36,814 nucleotides of DNA from Leucobacter soli (GTDB lineage Bacteria > Actinomycetota > Actinomycetes > Actinomycetales > Microbacteriaceae). Of this stretch, positions 21,318 through 29,381 are shown in pieces. Each line of letters opens with the position of its first letter. Position 1 is the stretch's first letter. Made by a program: the position numbers and the translations under genes. Where the stretch lies: contig NZ_CAJVAP010000030.1 in the NCBI RefSeq assembly GCF_910593785.1, forward strand, positions 1 through 36,814, in the 5' to 3' direction. The notes under the pieces were generated by a model that saw nothing but the letters and a program-made list of their open reading frames with translations, was not told where the DNA came from and searched no databases.

Positions 21318-21563
21318 ATGACCGCCTCCAACCCCTACCGCTCCGGCAACTTCAACCCCTACCACCGAAAGAACCTCGCACGCCGAGCCGCCCTCGACAT
21401 GGCCGCATCCCGCACCCCCGCCGAACTCGACCGAATCGCCGAACTCCGCCGCGAGCCCTGCCCGACCGATCCCCGGTTCACGCACCTGATCCCGCCGTCC
21501 CTCGCCCGCTGCGCCCGCCCCGGATGCGCCGCCACCGCCCTCGACCAGGAGAACGCCGCATGA
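21318..21563 (+). CDS. small early phage protein, unknown
   Basis: The 81-residue protein has no family that I recognise. It is basic at the start (NPYHRKNLARRAALDMAA) and ends with a CARPGCAATALD segment, where the Cys-x4-Cys pair could bind a metal. Its stop overlaps the next start as ATGA, which argues that it is translated. It is first in a chain of overlapping early genes. Confidence 0.6.
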   Translation: MTASNPYRSGNFNPYHRKNLARRAALDMAASRTPAELDRIAELRREPCPTDPRFTHLIPPSLARCARPGCAATALDQENAA

Positions 21564-21814
21564 CACTCAAGACCCTCGTCTACCGCGACCGCCGCACCGG
21601 CGAATGGTGCGCCGATGTCGCACTCACCGACAACCAGGGACGCACCGACGGATCCACCTGGCTCACCCTCGCACCCTCGTGGGCCGAAGCCATGCAGGCC
21701 GCAGCCGCGATGCGCGCACTCCTCGCCCGCCTCCTCATGGATCAGGTCCACGCCGAACGCACCATCCGACGCTACGGCCCCATCGTCCACCCCACACCCG
21801 AACCCACCTGCTGA
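21560..21814 (+). CDS. small early phage protein, unknown
   Basis: The 84-residue protein starts with a beta-rich part (LKTLVYRDRRTGEWCADVALTDNQGR) followed by one long helix from about residue 39 (SWAEAMQAAAAMRALLARLL). I do not recognise a family. Start coupling (ATGA) to the gene before and the 14-bp gap to the gene after support expression as one unit. Confidence 0.6.
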   Translation: MTLKTLVYRDRRTGEWCADVALTDNQGRTDGSTWLTLAPSWAEAMQAAAAMRALLARLLMDQVHAERTIRRYGPIVHPTPEPTC

Positions 21815-21828
21815 ACGGAACACACATC

Positions 21829-22710
21829 ATGACCACCACCCCGCAGATCATCCCCGACCGCCTCGAAGACCTCACCCTCGGCTTCATCGACCTCGACGCC
21901 GGCAACCACTCCAACTTCACCGACGGGCACTGCGCCATGGAGGTCGTCGCCTGGCTCGCAGGCGAAGGCCACACCGACGCCCCCGAATGCGCATCCCCCG
22001 TACTCCGCCGCTTCACCATCCGCTGCAACGACAACTGGGACGACAACCAGCGGCAGAAGCTCGCCCCCTACCTGCCCCGCATGGTCGGCACCGCCAACGA
22101 CGGCCACGACCCCGCCCGCTCCTTCCTCGCCCTCGACTGGCTCATCCGCGTCTACACCCCCACCTGGCTCGACCTCCGCCCCGAACTCACCACCCACGCC
22201 GAAGCCCTCCGCGCACTCCCCGAGATCCGCACCAACGCCGACACCGAAGCCGCCGCCGACACTGTGCGCGCTGCACAACAGGCAGCCTCCGCCGCTCGGG
22301 CTGCCGCCGGGGATGCCGCTCGGGATGCCGCCGGGGCTGCCGCCTGGGATGCCGCTCGGGCTGCCGCCTGGGATGCCGCTCGGGATGCCGCCGGGGCTGC
22401 CGCCGGGGATGCCGCTCGGGATGCCGCCGGGGCTGCCGCCTGGGATGCCGCTCGGGATGCCGCCTGGGATGCCGCCGGGGCTGCCGCTCGGGATGCCGCC
22501 TGGGATGCCGCTCGGGATGCCGCCGGGGCTGCCGCCGGGGATGCCGCCGGGGATGCCGCCTGGGATGCCGCCGGGGCTGCCGCTCGGGATGCCGCCTGGG
22601 ATGCCGCTCGGGATGCCGCCCGGACCGCGCTCGCGCCCACCGTCGAACAACTCCAGGCATCCGCACTCGAACTCCTCGACCGCATGATCCAGCCCGAGGC
22701 CGGCGCATGA
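21829..22710 (+). CDS. phage protein with a 27-unit Ala-rich tetrapeptide repeat
   Basis: This protein has 293 residues. The N-terminal 135 residues form a domain seen in many actinobacterial and phage proteins of unknown function; the hallmark is HCAMEVVAWLAGEGHTDAPE, then LAPYLPRMVGTAND and LALDWLIRVYTPTWL. From residue 157 to 264 come 27 tetrapeptides of the form (R/G/W)-(D/A)-A-A, predicted helical, and then a short helical tail. The array is encoded by a 12-bp tandem repeat (22297-22620) that could change in copy number. The stop overlaps the methyltransferase start (ATGA). Confidence 0.75.
   Translation: MTTTPQIIPDRLEDLTLGFIDLDAGNHSNFTDGHCAMEVVAWLAGEGHTDAPECASPVLRRFTIRCNDNWDDNQRQKLAPYLPRMVGTANDGHDPARSFLALDWLIRVYTPTWLDLRPELTTHAEALRALPEIRTNADTEAAADTVRAAQQAASAARAAAGDAARDAAGAAAWDAARAAAWDAARDAAGAAAGDAARDAAGAAAWDAARDAAWDAAGAAARDAAWDAARDAAGAAAGDAAGDAAWDAAGAAARDAAWDAARDAARTALAPTVEQLQASALELLDRMIQPEAGA
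22297..22620 (+). repeat. 27 tandem copies of a 12-bp coding repeat
   Basis: The unit is (C/G/T)GG-G(A/C)T-GCC-GC(T/C). The last base of a unit covaries with the first base of the next: GCT precedes CGG, and GCC precedes GGG or TGG, throughout the array. This keeps every unit to Arg/Gly/Trp, Asp/Ala, Ala, Ala. Because 12 is a multiple of three, gain or loss of units keeps the frame. Confidence 0.95.
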
Positions 22711-23411
22711 GGCCGATCCTGCTGGATCTGTTCTGCTGCGAGGGAGGCGCAGCGATGGGCTACTCCCAGGCCGGTTTCGACGTGCTCGGAGTGGACAAGG
22801 ATCCGCAGCCGCTCTACCCGTTCTGGTTCCATCAGGGAGACGTGCTCGACGTGCTCGACCGTCTCTGGGCAGGCCTCGGCGTCGAGTTCGTGCACCCGGA
22901 CGGCCGCCGGCGGATGCTGTTCGCCGAGCAGATCGCGGTGCGGCACGCGTCTCCGCCATGCCAAGCGCTCTCGACGATCACACCGGACAAATCGGAGCAC
23001 GTGAACCTGATCCCGGATGTCCGTGAGCGGCTGCAGCGATCGCCACGACCGTACGTGATCGAGAACGTCGAGGGCGCCCGATCGGAACTGGTTGCACCCG
23101 TCCGACTGTGCGGCTCGTCGTTCGGGCTTGCAGTGCGCCGGCACCGGCTGTTCGAGTCGTCGGTGCCGCTCGCTGCGCTGCCGTGCGACCACGCCGCGCA
23201 GGGAACACCAGTCGGCGTCTACGGAGCACTCCGGTCGAGGCATTGGGCGCGTCCGGGCGGGAGTTCGCGCGGACGAAAGGCCACCTCGCTCGAGGAAGCG
23301 CGTGAGGCGATGGGGATGCCGTGGGCGTCGTGGCATGGCTGCACGCAGGCGATCCCGCCGGCCATGACCGAATTCATCGGACGGCAACTGACGAAGGACG
23401 TACGCGCATGA
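22707..23411 (+). CDS. C5 DNA cytosine methyltransferase
   Basis: The 234-residue enzyme shows motif I as LDLFCCEGGAAMGYSQAGF, motif IV with the catalytic Cys as SPPCQALS, and motif VI as ENVEGAR, the order of C5-cytosine methyltransferases. The target-recognition part is short and the C-terminal motif X region is TEFIGRQL. It lacks a partner restriction enzyme, so it probably protects phage DNA or alters expression. It is translationally coupled to genes on both sides through ATGA overlaps. Confidence 0.88.
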   Translation: MRPILLDLFCCEGGAAMGYSQAGFDVLGVDKDPQPLYPFWFHQGDVLDVLDRLWAGLGVEFVHPDGRRRMLFAEQIAVRHASPPCQALSTITPDKSEHVNLIPDVRERLQRSPRPYVIENVEGARSELVAPVRLCGSSFGLAVRRHRLFESSVPLAALPCDHAAQGTPVGVYGALRSRHWARPGGSSRGRKATSLEEAREAMGMPWASWHGCTQAIPPAMTEFIGRQLTKDVRA

Positions 23412-23509
23412 ACGTGATCACCGACACCGGCCTACTCCCCAACATCGCACTCTGGGGCGCAACCATCGCGATCATCTGCACCGCACACCGAGGACGGCGG
23501 CGGCGATGA
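23408..23509 (+). CDS. 33-residue membrane peptide
   Basis: It has one hydrophobic segment (LLPNIALWGATIAIICTA) followed by a basic tail HRGRRRR, suggesting a single-span peptide with a cytoplasmic C-terminus. Both ends overlap neighbours by ATGA, which supports translation. No family recognised. Confidence 0.5.
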   Translation: MNVITDTGLLPNIALWGATIAIICTAHRGRRRR

Positions 23510-23847
23510 GTCGGCACCATCGGGCGCAGCAGTGGTCGACGCACTCGCCGAAGCTGCGCGAGAAGCTGACCGCGATGATGCGCCGGTCAGGCGGTCAACT
23601 CCCGTGCGTCGAGTGCGGGAACCCGGTCGTGCTCGGCCTGCACAAGTGGCAGGTCGGGCATCGCCGGGATGCGGGCAAGGGTGGCAAGGCGACCCTCGCG
23701 AACGTCGGCCCCGTGCACTGCAAGTCGTTCGACCAGTCCGGCCGAACCGTGTGGCCGCGCAACTGCAACCAGATCGCGGGCGGCAAGGCCGGTGCGCGGG
23801 TCACGAATGGCCGTCGTCGAGCAGCGCAGGACATCCGGGCATGGTGA
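23506..23847 (+). CDS. HNH-type endonuclease-like protein
   Basis: The 113-residue basic protein has a zinc knuckle CVEC (about residues 34-37), the HKWQVGHRRDAGKGG segment with the HNH histidines, and GPVHCKSFDQ and RNCNQIAGGKAG later. HNH proteins beside terminase are common in siphophages and in some phages are needed for packaging. No small terminase is seen, so this gene occupies that slot. The stop lies 7 bp inside the terminase start. Confidence 0.75.
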   Translation: MSRHHRAQQWSTHSPKLREKLTAMMRRSGGQLPCVECGNPVVLGLHKWQVGHRRDAGKGGKATLANVGPVHCKSFDQSGRTVWPRNCNQIAGGKAGARVTNGRRRAAQDIRAW

Positions 23848-25589
23848 CCATGACCCCGACCGCCGCCGGCTCGACGGATCTCGTCGCCGATTCGTCGCCG
23901 TTTTTTGAGAGACCGGTCGAACCTCCGCATGGGGGCAGCACGGAATTCTCTCTCTACCTGTGGGATCTGGTGCGGGCGCGTGCGATCGCGCCGAAGTGGC
24001 ACGGACCGGCGTCGGAAGATGACGAGCTCCGGCTGGAGTTCCTGCGCGGTGCCCGGTCGATGGGGTACGAGCTCGTCGACCTCGACGACGCGGCGGAGCT
24101 TGCCCGGCTCGCGGCGATGAAGCCGCGCCGGTATCCGCTGCAACCGCAGCAGCTCCTCATCGCAGACCACCTGAACGCTGTCGATACTGACGGCGTATCC
24201 CTGGACGAGTACGTTGTGGAGATCCCGCGGCGAGCATCGAAGACGACGACGATCTTCTGTCTGCTCCACGGCCGTTGCCTCTCCAGGACGGACTACTTCG
24301 TGACGTTCTCCGCGCAGTCCGGCGTGAAGGGCGGGGCGCGGCTGCGCGAGTGGGCGACGCAGCTCGACCGGATCCAGCCGCCCGACGACGCCGACCTGCC
24401 GCCCTGGATGCGTGGCACCCGGCCGAAGCGTGCCCCGCAGGCGGTCGCCCTGTTCGGTCCCGACCAGCTCAGCGCGCCGGCCCCGGTCGGGCGCGGGTTC
24501 CGGATCATGCGCGGCGAGGTCGGGAAGGGGATCTACTACGACAACGGGTCCCGGTTCCTCGTGCTGAAGCCCGACGCCGAGTCGTACCGTGGCGAGGCCG
24601 GCGACGTGTCCTGGATCGACGAGGCGCAGGAGATCGACCCCGAGGAGGGCGCGGACCTCCTCGCCGGCATCATCCCGCTACAGGACACGCGCGAGGGTGC
24701 CGCGCTCATGGTGTCCGGCACCGCCGGCGAGGCCCGCATCGGGATCCTGTGGGAGCGCCTCGACCGGCTCCGCGCGGGCGACCCCGACATCGGCGGTGTC
24801 GACTACGCCGCCGCGGAGGATACCCCGTGGGAAGTGATCGAGGACGAAGAGCAAGCGATGCAGCTCCTCGCGTCCGTGCATCCCGGTATCGGGACGCTGA
24901 CGACGTTGGAAAAGATGCGGAAGAACTGGCGCAAGCTCCCCAAGCCGCAGTGGGCGCGCGAGTACCTGTCGATGTGGCCTGAGACGTACGGGCAGACCGC
25001 GGTGCCGGCGGACTGGTGGCAGCGGGCCGCGTTGCAGTCGAAGCCGCGCCGGCCCGGTCGTGTCGCGTTCGGGCTCGCGATCAAGCCTGGCGGGTCCGTG
25101 GCCGCGATCTGCGCGGCCTGGCGTACACCGGCCGGTGTCGCCTACGTCGAGGTCGTCGACCATCGGCCCGGCACGCTGTGGCTGCCGAAGCGGATGCAGG
25201 AACTCACGATGACCTACAAGGGTTCCACGATCGCGTTCGACAAGATAGGCGAGGCCGAGCAGACCGCGACCGAGGCGGCCGTGCTGAAGCCGAGGCCGGC
25301 GCTGCGCGTGCAGACGTACAACGAGAACGCGGCCGGCTGTATCCAGGTCCTCCGAGATCTCGACCGCGGCAACTTCCGCCACTCCGACCAGATCGGGCTG
25401 AGCGCCGCGGTCGAGATCGCCGCGAAACGTGAGGTGCGCGGCTCGGACCGGGGCGTGTGGCTGTGGACGCCGGCCGAGCGGGGCGGCGATATCACCTGCC
25501 TGGATGCGGCCACGCGGGCGCTCAGGAACTGGGACCAGCACTACGCCGGCCGCACCGGCGGCTACCGGCCCTCGAATGGAGACGACTGA
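23841..25589 (+). CDS. terminase large subunit
   Basis: The 582-residue DNA packaging motor has an N-terminal ATPase with an Arg-rich Walker A variant (EIPRRASKTTTI, about residues 130-141) and Walker B VSWIDEAQEI (about residues 257-266). The C-terminal nuclease domain starts near residue 410, with acidic residues in FDKIGEAE and DAATRALR. Length is typical. Translation may begin at 23841, at GTG 23844 or at ATG 23850. It is the first of the late structural genes. Confidence 0.9.
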   Translation: MVTMTPTAAGSTDLVADSSPFFERPVEPPHGGSTEFSLYLWDLVRARAIAPKWHGPASEDDELRLEFLRGARSMGYELVDLDDAAELARLAAMKPRRYPLQPQQLLIADHLNAVDTDGVSLDEYVVEIPRRASKTTTIFCLLHGRCLSRTDYFVTFSAQSGVKGGARLREWATQLDRIQPPDDADLPPWMRGTRPKRAPQAVALFGPDQLSAPAPVGRGFRIMRGEVGKGIYYDNGSRFLVLKPDAESYRGEAGDVSWIDEAQEIDPEEGADLLAGIIPLQDTREGAALMVSGTAGEARIGILWERLDRLRAGDPDIGGVDYAAAEDTPWEVIEDEEQAMQLLASVHPGIGTLTTLEKMRKNWRKLPKPQWAREYLSMWPETYGQTAVPADWWQRAALQSKPRRPGRVAFGLAIKPGGSVAAICAAWRTPAGVAYVEVVDHRPGTLWLPKRMQELTMTYKGSTIAFDKIGEAEQTATEAAVLKPRPALRVQTYNENAAGCIQVLRDLDRGNFRHSDQIGLSAAVEIAAKREVRGSDRGVWLWTPAERGGDITCLDAATRALRNWDQHYAGRTGGYRPSNGDD

Positions 25590-25594
25590 CCATC

Positions 25595-25822
25595 ATGGCG
25601 AACATCAAGATCGACGCATCCGACAGCCTCGTCGTGCTCGTCTGCGAGTCGTGCGCCGGCACCTGGCGCGCCTGCGCATGGTCCCGCGACGAAGCCCACG
25701 ACCGGGCCGTCGCGCACGAACAGCGCTGCCACCCCGGCGAGAACGACGCCTACCGGAAGCGCTGGGCGCACCTGAACACGCCGAAGGTCGGTAGGCCGCG
25801 CAGGAGCGCGACACGCCGCTGA
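25595..25822 (+). CDS. small putative zinc-binding phage protein
   Basis: The 75-residue protein has CESCAGTWRAC near the N-terminus and HDRAVAHEQRCH, so Cys and His could bind zinc in a finger-like fold. The C-terminus is basic (RPRRSATRR). It lies between terminase and portal, 5 bp after the terminase stop. Function unknown. Confidence 0.65.
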   Translation: MANIKIDASDSLVVLVCESCAGTWRACAWSRDEAHDRAVAHEQRCHPGENDAYRKRWAHLNTPKVGRPRRSATRR

Positions 25823-25861
25823 TTCGAGAAAACCTGATATGCCGGGTCGAGGGTTTCGGGT

Positions 25862-26899
25862 ATGGGAATCCTGGACCGGTTCGGCATCGGACGCGCAGCG
25901 AAGCTTCGCATCAACTCGCCCTACTCGGCCGGCACCACGCTCCCGCAGATGATCGTCACCGATCTCCTGAGCGAGGACCAGCGGGCGCAGCTCCCCATGA
26001 CCCGCGACATCGCGATCGAGATCCCGGCCGTGTCCAAGGCCCGCAACCTCCTCACGTCCGTGATCGCCGGGTTCCCCCTGCGCGCACTCTCCGGCGACAC
26101 GCTGACCAAGGAGCAGCCGCCGTTCCTGTACCGGTCGGACTCGATTGTGTCGCCCTACGAGCGGATGTTGTGGACCGTCGATGACGCGATATTCTACGGC
26201 GTCGCCCTGTGGAAGGTGACCCGCGGACAGCGCAGCGCCGAGGGTGCCCGCGGCCCGATCCTCGACGCCGAGTGGGTGCCGTTCGGGACCTGGTGGATCG
26301 AGGACGGCCGGATCGTGATCGACGGCGAGCCGGCCCGCAAAGACGACGTGATCCTGTTCAACTTCCCCTTCGAGGGGCTCCTGGGCGTCGGCCGCACCAC
26401 ACTGAGCGGTGCGCGCGCAATCGAAGCGGCATGGGTCGACCGTGCCAGCAACCCGGTCCCGGTGCTGGAGATGCACCTACTCGACGACACCATGACGCAG
26501 AAGGAAGTCGACGAGTGGGAGAAGGCGTGGGCGAAGAAGCGCCGCGCACCCGGCGGCGCGTTCGGCGTCACCCCGCCCGGCGTCGAGCTGAAGACACACG
26601 GCGAGCTGAAGCCCGAGCTGTACACCGAGGGCCGGAACTCGATCCGTACCGATGTCGGATCTCACCTGAACGTCCGCGCGTCGATGCTCGACGGCACCAC
26701 CGGCGTCGACTCCCTCACCTACACGACCAAGGACGGCGAGCGGAACCTGTTCTACGAACTCGACCTGCCGTTCTGGACCGGCACCATCGAGCACCGGCTC
26801 TCGATGGACGACGTGGTGCCGCGCGGCAGCCGCGTCCGCTTCGACAAGTACGAGCTGTACAACACCCCGACCCCGACCGGCCCGACCACGGAGGACTAA
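25862..26899 (+). CDS. phage portal protein
   Basis: The 345-residue protein has the beginning of HK97-type portals (MGILDRFGIG...) and the helical core with SKARNLLTSVIAGFPL. The region SNPVPVLEMHLLDD and the SLTYTTKDGERN stretch near the C-terminus are typical. It forms the ring at the packaging vertex. It is shorter than many portals (about 400-450), in keeping with this small genome. It is followed after 5 bp by the capsid fusion gene. Confidence 0.85.
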   Translation: MGILDRFGIGRAAKLRINSPYSAGTTLPQMIVTDLLSEDQRAQLPMTRDIAIEIPAVSKARNLLTSVIAGFPLRALSGDTLTKEQPPFLYRSDSIVSPYERMLWTVDDAIFYGVALWKVTRGQRSAEGARGPILDAEWVPFGTWWIEDGRIVIDGEPARKDDVILFNFPFEGLLGVGRTTLSGARAIEAAWVDRASNPVPVLEMHLLDDTMTQKEVDEWEKAWAKKRRAPGGAFGVTPPGVELKTHGELKPELYTEGRNSIRTDVGSHLNVRASMLDGTTGVDSLTYTTKDGERNLFYELDLPFWTGTIEHRLSMDDVVPRGSRVRFDKYELYNTPTPTGPTTED

Positions 26900-26904
26900 C
26901 CATC

Positions 26905-28629
26905 ATGACTGACATCATCATCGACGGCGGCACGCTCACCGCCAGCCGGCAGGACCGCGTCGTGCGCGGCCTGCTGCTGCCCTACCGCGAGGAGTGCCGG
27001 TCGAACATCGGCCGGTTCAGCTTCGCGCCCGGCGTGGTCGAGATCCCGCAGGACCTCACCGGCATGTCGCTGAACATCGAGCACGAGCGGGAGCGCGTCG
27101 TAGGCGCGGTCACCGAGCTGCGCGAGACACCCGCCGGGATCCTCGCGACGTTCTCGATCGCGAAGACCCCCGCCGGCGATGCGGCGCTCTCCGACATCGA
27201 GGCCGGCCGGCGCGTGCACCTGTCGGCCGAGGTCGCCGGCGTGAAGGTCAAGGACGGCAAGGGCATCGCCGGCAGCCTGTTCGCCGCCGGCCTCGTCGAG
27301 AAGCCCGCGTTCCCGTCCGCAACGCTCCTCGCCGCCGAGGACACGAGCGACGACGAGGACGACCCGCAGGGCGGCGACGACACCGAGACCACGCACTCCG
27401 AGAGCGAGTACGTCGACGAGGACGGCAACGTGTGGCGCATGGTCGTCGACACCGAGACCGAGACCGACGGCGACACGACCACCACCACGACGACCGTCGT
27501 CGAGGAAGTCACCGAGAACCCCGACGAGACCACCGATACCGAAGAGGAAGAGGACCCCATGCCCGCAACGCTCGCCGCGAAGGCCAAGACGCCCACGCCG
27601 CCCCGCGGCCGCACCCGCCAGCGCCCGTCGATCGCCGACGACCTGCCCACCCTGTACGCCACCGTCGCGCAGGCCCGCGCCGGCGACCAGCAGGCGCTCA
27701 CCCTGCTCGCCGCGCTGACCGACACGAAGATCTCCGGCACGGGCGCGCTGCCCGGTGCGGGCGTGCTCCAGGAGTCCTGGCAGGGGCAGCTCTGGCAGGG
27801 CAAGTCCTACGACCGGAAGTACATCAACCAGGGCACGCTCGGCACGAACATCTCGGCCGCGGGCAAGTCCGGGTTCAAGATGGCGCGCGGCACCAAGGCC
27901 AGCCCGAAGACCAAGCTCGGCGGCGACTGGGCCGGGAACAAGACCGAGCTGCCCACCGGCACCGCGAACGCGGAGAAGTTCGGTTCGACGCTCGCCCGAT
28001 GGGCGTTCGCCGGCGACATCGCCCGCGAGTTCTTCGACCTGCCCGGCGGTGCCGAGCTGATCGAAGCCATGTTCCGGCTCATCGCCGAGGACTACGCGAT
28101 CTGGTCCGACGAGAAGGCACTGGCAACGTTCCTGAAGCTCGCCGGCGCGCCGGTCGCGCCGAAGACGTACCCCTCCGAGTACAACGACTCGCTGGGCATG
28201 CTCCTCCAGGGGATCCTCGCGGTGAAGCGCGCCAAGGACGAACCGTCGTTCGCGATCGTGAACTCGACCGCGTACGAGCAGCTCCTGTACACGCCGCACG
28301 AGAAGGTGCCCGAGTTCGTGTCGTTCGACATCACGACCGAGCTGCGCGGCACCGCCGACGCCGGCAAGGTGTACGTCGTCGAGGCCGCGGACTCCTACTT
28401 CGTCGACGCCGACGACGATCCGCTCGTCGACGAGGGCGAGCCGGCCGTGCTCGTCGGCGCGAAGGCCGGCGTCGAGTTCGACGAGCTCGGCGAGGTGCCG
28501 TTCACGATCGACGCGCTGGAGATCGCGAAGGGCGGCGTGGACCGCGCCACCCACGGCTACCTCCAGACGTTCGAGATCCGCCCCGAGTCGTTCGTGCTCA
28601 TCGGCAGCGCCCCGGTCGTGGGAGGCTGA
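26905..28629 (+). CDS. fused capsid maturation protease and major capsid protein
   Basis: The protein has 574 residues. The N-terminal part (about 1-150) is an HK97-like prohead protease with a His in LNIEHERERVVGAV and a Ser in VHLSAEVAGV. An acidic Asp/Glu/Thr linker (about 150-215), which may act as scaffold, follows. The HK97-fold capsid protein starts near residue 219 (MPATLAAKAK) and runs to the end, with the shell core around FAGDIAREFFDLPGGAELIEA in pieces. GGAGG precedes the main start. An internal ATG at 27559 with its own ribosome site could make capsid protein alone (356 residues). Confidence 0.87.
   Translation: MTDIIIDGGTLTASRQDRVVRGLLLPYREECRSNIGRFSFAPGVVEIPQDLTGMSLNIEHERERVVGAVTELRETPAGILATFSIAKTPAGDAALSDIEAGRRVHLSAEVAGVKVKDGKGIAGSLFAAGLVEKPAFPSATLLAAEDTSDDEDDPQGGDDTETTHSESEYVDEDGNVWRMVVDTETETDGDTTTTTTTVVEEVTENPDETTDTEEEEDPMPATLAAKAKTPTPPRGRTRQRPSIADDLPTLYATVAQARAGDQQALTLLAALTDTKISGTGALPGAGVLQESWQGQLWQGKSYDRKYINQGTLGTNISAAGKSGFKMARGTKASPKTKLGGDWAGNKTELPTGTANAEKFGSTLARWAFAGDIAREFFDLPGGAELIEAMFRLIAEDYAIWSDEKALATFLKLAGAPVAPKTYPSEYNDSLGMLLQGILAVKRAKDEPSFAIVNSTAYEQLLYTPHEKVPEFVSFDITTELRGTADAGKVYVVEAADSYFVDADDDPLVDEGEPAVLVGAKAGVEFDELGEVPFTIDALEIAKGGVDRATHGYLQTFEIRPESFVLIGSAPVVGG
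27541..27561 (+). promoter_or_regulatory. possible internal ribosome site and start for free capsid protein
   Basis: The purine run 27541-27554 contains two AGGA words and ends five bases before an in-frame ATG (27559-27561), just at the linker-capsid junction. The same bases encode an acidic Glu/Asp run, so codon constraint alone could explain it. Confidence 0.45.
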
Positions 28630-28630
28630 C

Positions 28631-28987
28631 ATGCCCGAGGACGACGTCGAGTCGCCGGCCGCGCCGACCACCTGGCTGACGCCGGAGGAAGCGCGCGCCC
28701 GGTGGCTCGACGCCCCCGAGGACGAGGCGCAACTGGCCGAGCTGCTGGAGGCCGCCCGCGAAGCGTGCGAGGCGTACGCGCCGGCCGAGGACGATCCCGA
28801 GCGGCCCGGCTGGCCGGCGCTGCGCCGCGCCCAGGAGACCCATGTGCGGAACCTGTGGAACGCTGCACTCGCCGCCCCCTCGTCTGGGGACTTCGGGGAA
28901 GGCAGCTACACGGTCAGCACGCACCCGCTCGACTGGCATGTGAAGCAGATGCTCCGGCCGGCACGCGCCGTCCCGGTGGTCGGGTGA
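28631..28987 (+). CDS. head-tail connector protein
   Basis: The 118-residue, mostly helical, acidic protein starts MPEDDVESPAAPTTWLTPEEARARW. Its pattern (DEAQLAELLEAAREACEAYAP, then NLWNAALA) is that of gp6-like adaptor proteins that bind under the portal. Position right after the capsid gene supports this. It overlaps the next gene by GTGA. Confidence 0.7.
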   Translation: MPEDDVESPAAPTTWLTPEEARARWLDAPEDEAQLAELLEAAREACEAYAPAEDDPERPGWPALRRAQETHVRNLWNAALAAPSSGDFGEGSYTVSTHPLDWHVKQMLRPARAVPVVG

Positions 28988-29361
28988 CTCGCATGGCGGC
29001 CTCGATCAGGAAACAGCTTCAGGACGCGCTCGAACCGCACCTGCCGGGCATGAAGATCATCCCGGCGATGCGGAACGTGGACGTGCCGGATAAGCCGTTC
29101 GCGCAGCTCGCCCTCACCCGGCTGGAGCGGCTGCCGGCCGCACCAATCGGGAAGCATCGTGCGACGTTCGTCGTCACCGTCGTCACGCCCCTGTCCACTC
29201 CGCAGCGCGCCGAGGACGACCTCGACACCCTCGTCGGGGATCTCGTCTACGCGATCGACGGCATCGACTGGCTCGACTGGGAGACCGCGGAGAAGGTTAC
29301 CTACGGAGACCGGCATCTCGCCTATGACGTGACCGTGCACGCGGTCACCCGGAAGAACTGA
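28984..29361 (+). CDS. tail terminator or head-tail joining protein
   Basis: The 125-residue protein has SIRKQLQDALEPHLPG at the start and strands such as KHRATFVVTVVTPLSTPQRAEDDL and VTYGDRHLAYDVTVHAV, resembling tail terminator proteins that cap the tail tube. I take the GTG at 28984 because it overlaps the previous stop; an ATG at 28993 is possible. Confidence 0.6.
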   Translation: MTRMAASIRKQLQDALEPHLPGMKIIPAMRNVDVPDKPFAQLALTRLERLPAAPIGKHRATFVVTVVTPLSTPQRAEDDLDTLVGDLVYAIDGIDWLDWETAEKVTYGDRHLAYDVTVHAVTRKN

Positions 29362-29381
29362 CACAGAAAGAAGGAACCATC

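Noticed and set aside
22297..22620. CRISPR array or diversity-generating retroelement target
   Set aside because: The units are 12 bp without spacers and in coding frame, and there is no cas or reverse transcriptase gene in the window.
21772..22959. Antisense Gly/Pro-Ile-rich frame across the 12-bp repeat
   Set aside because: The repeat has no stop in any frame, so all frames look open; the sense frame is joined to a conserved domain and coupled to its neighbours.
22707..23847. Restriction-modification system formed by the methyltransferase and HNH genes
   Set aside because: The HNH protein adjoins the terminase, where such genes serve packaging, and is too short for a typical restriction enzyme with its own target recognition.
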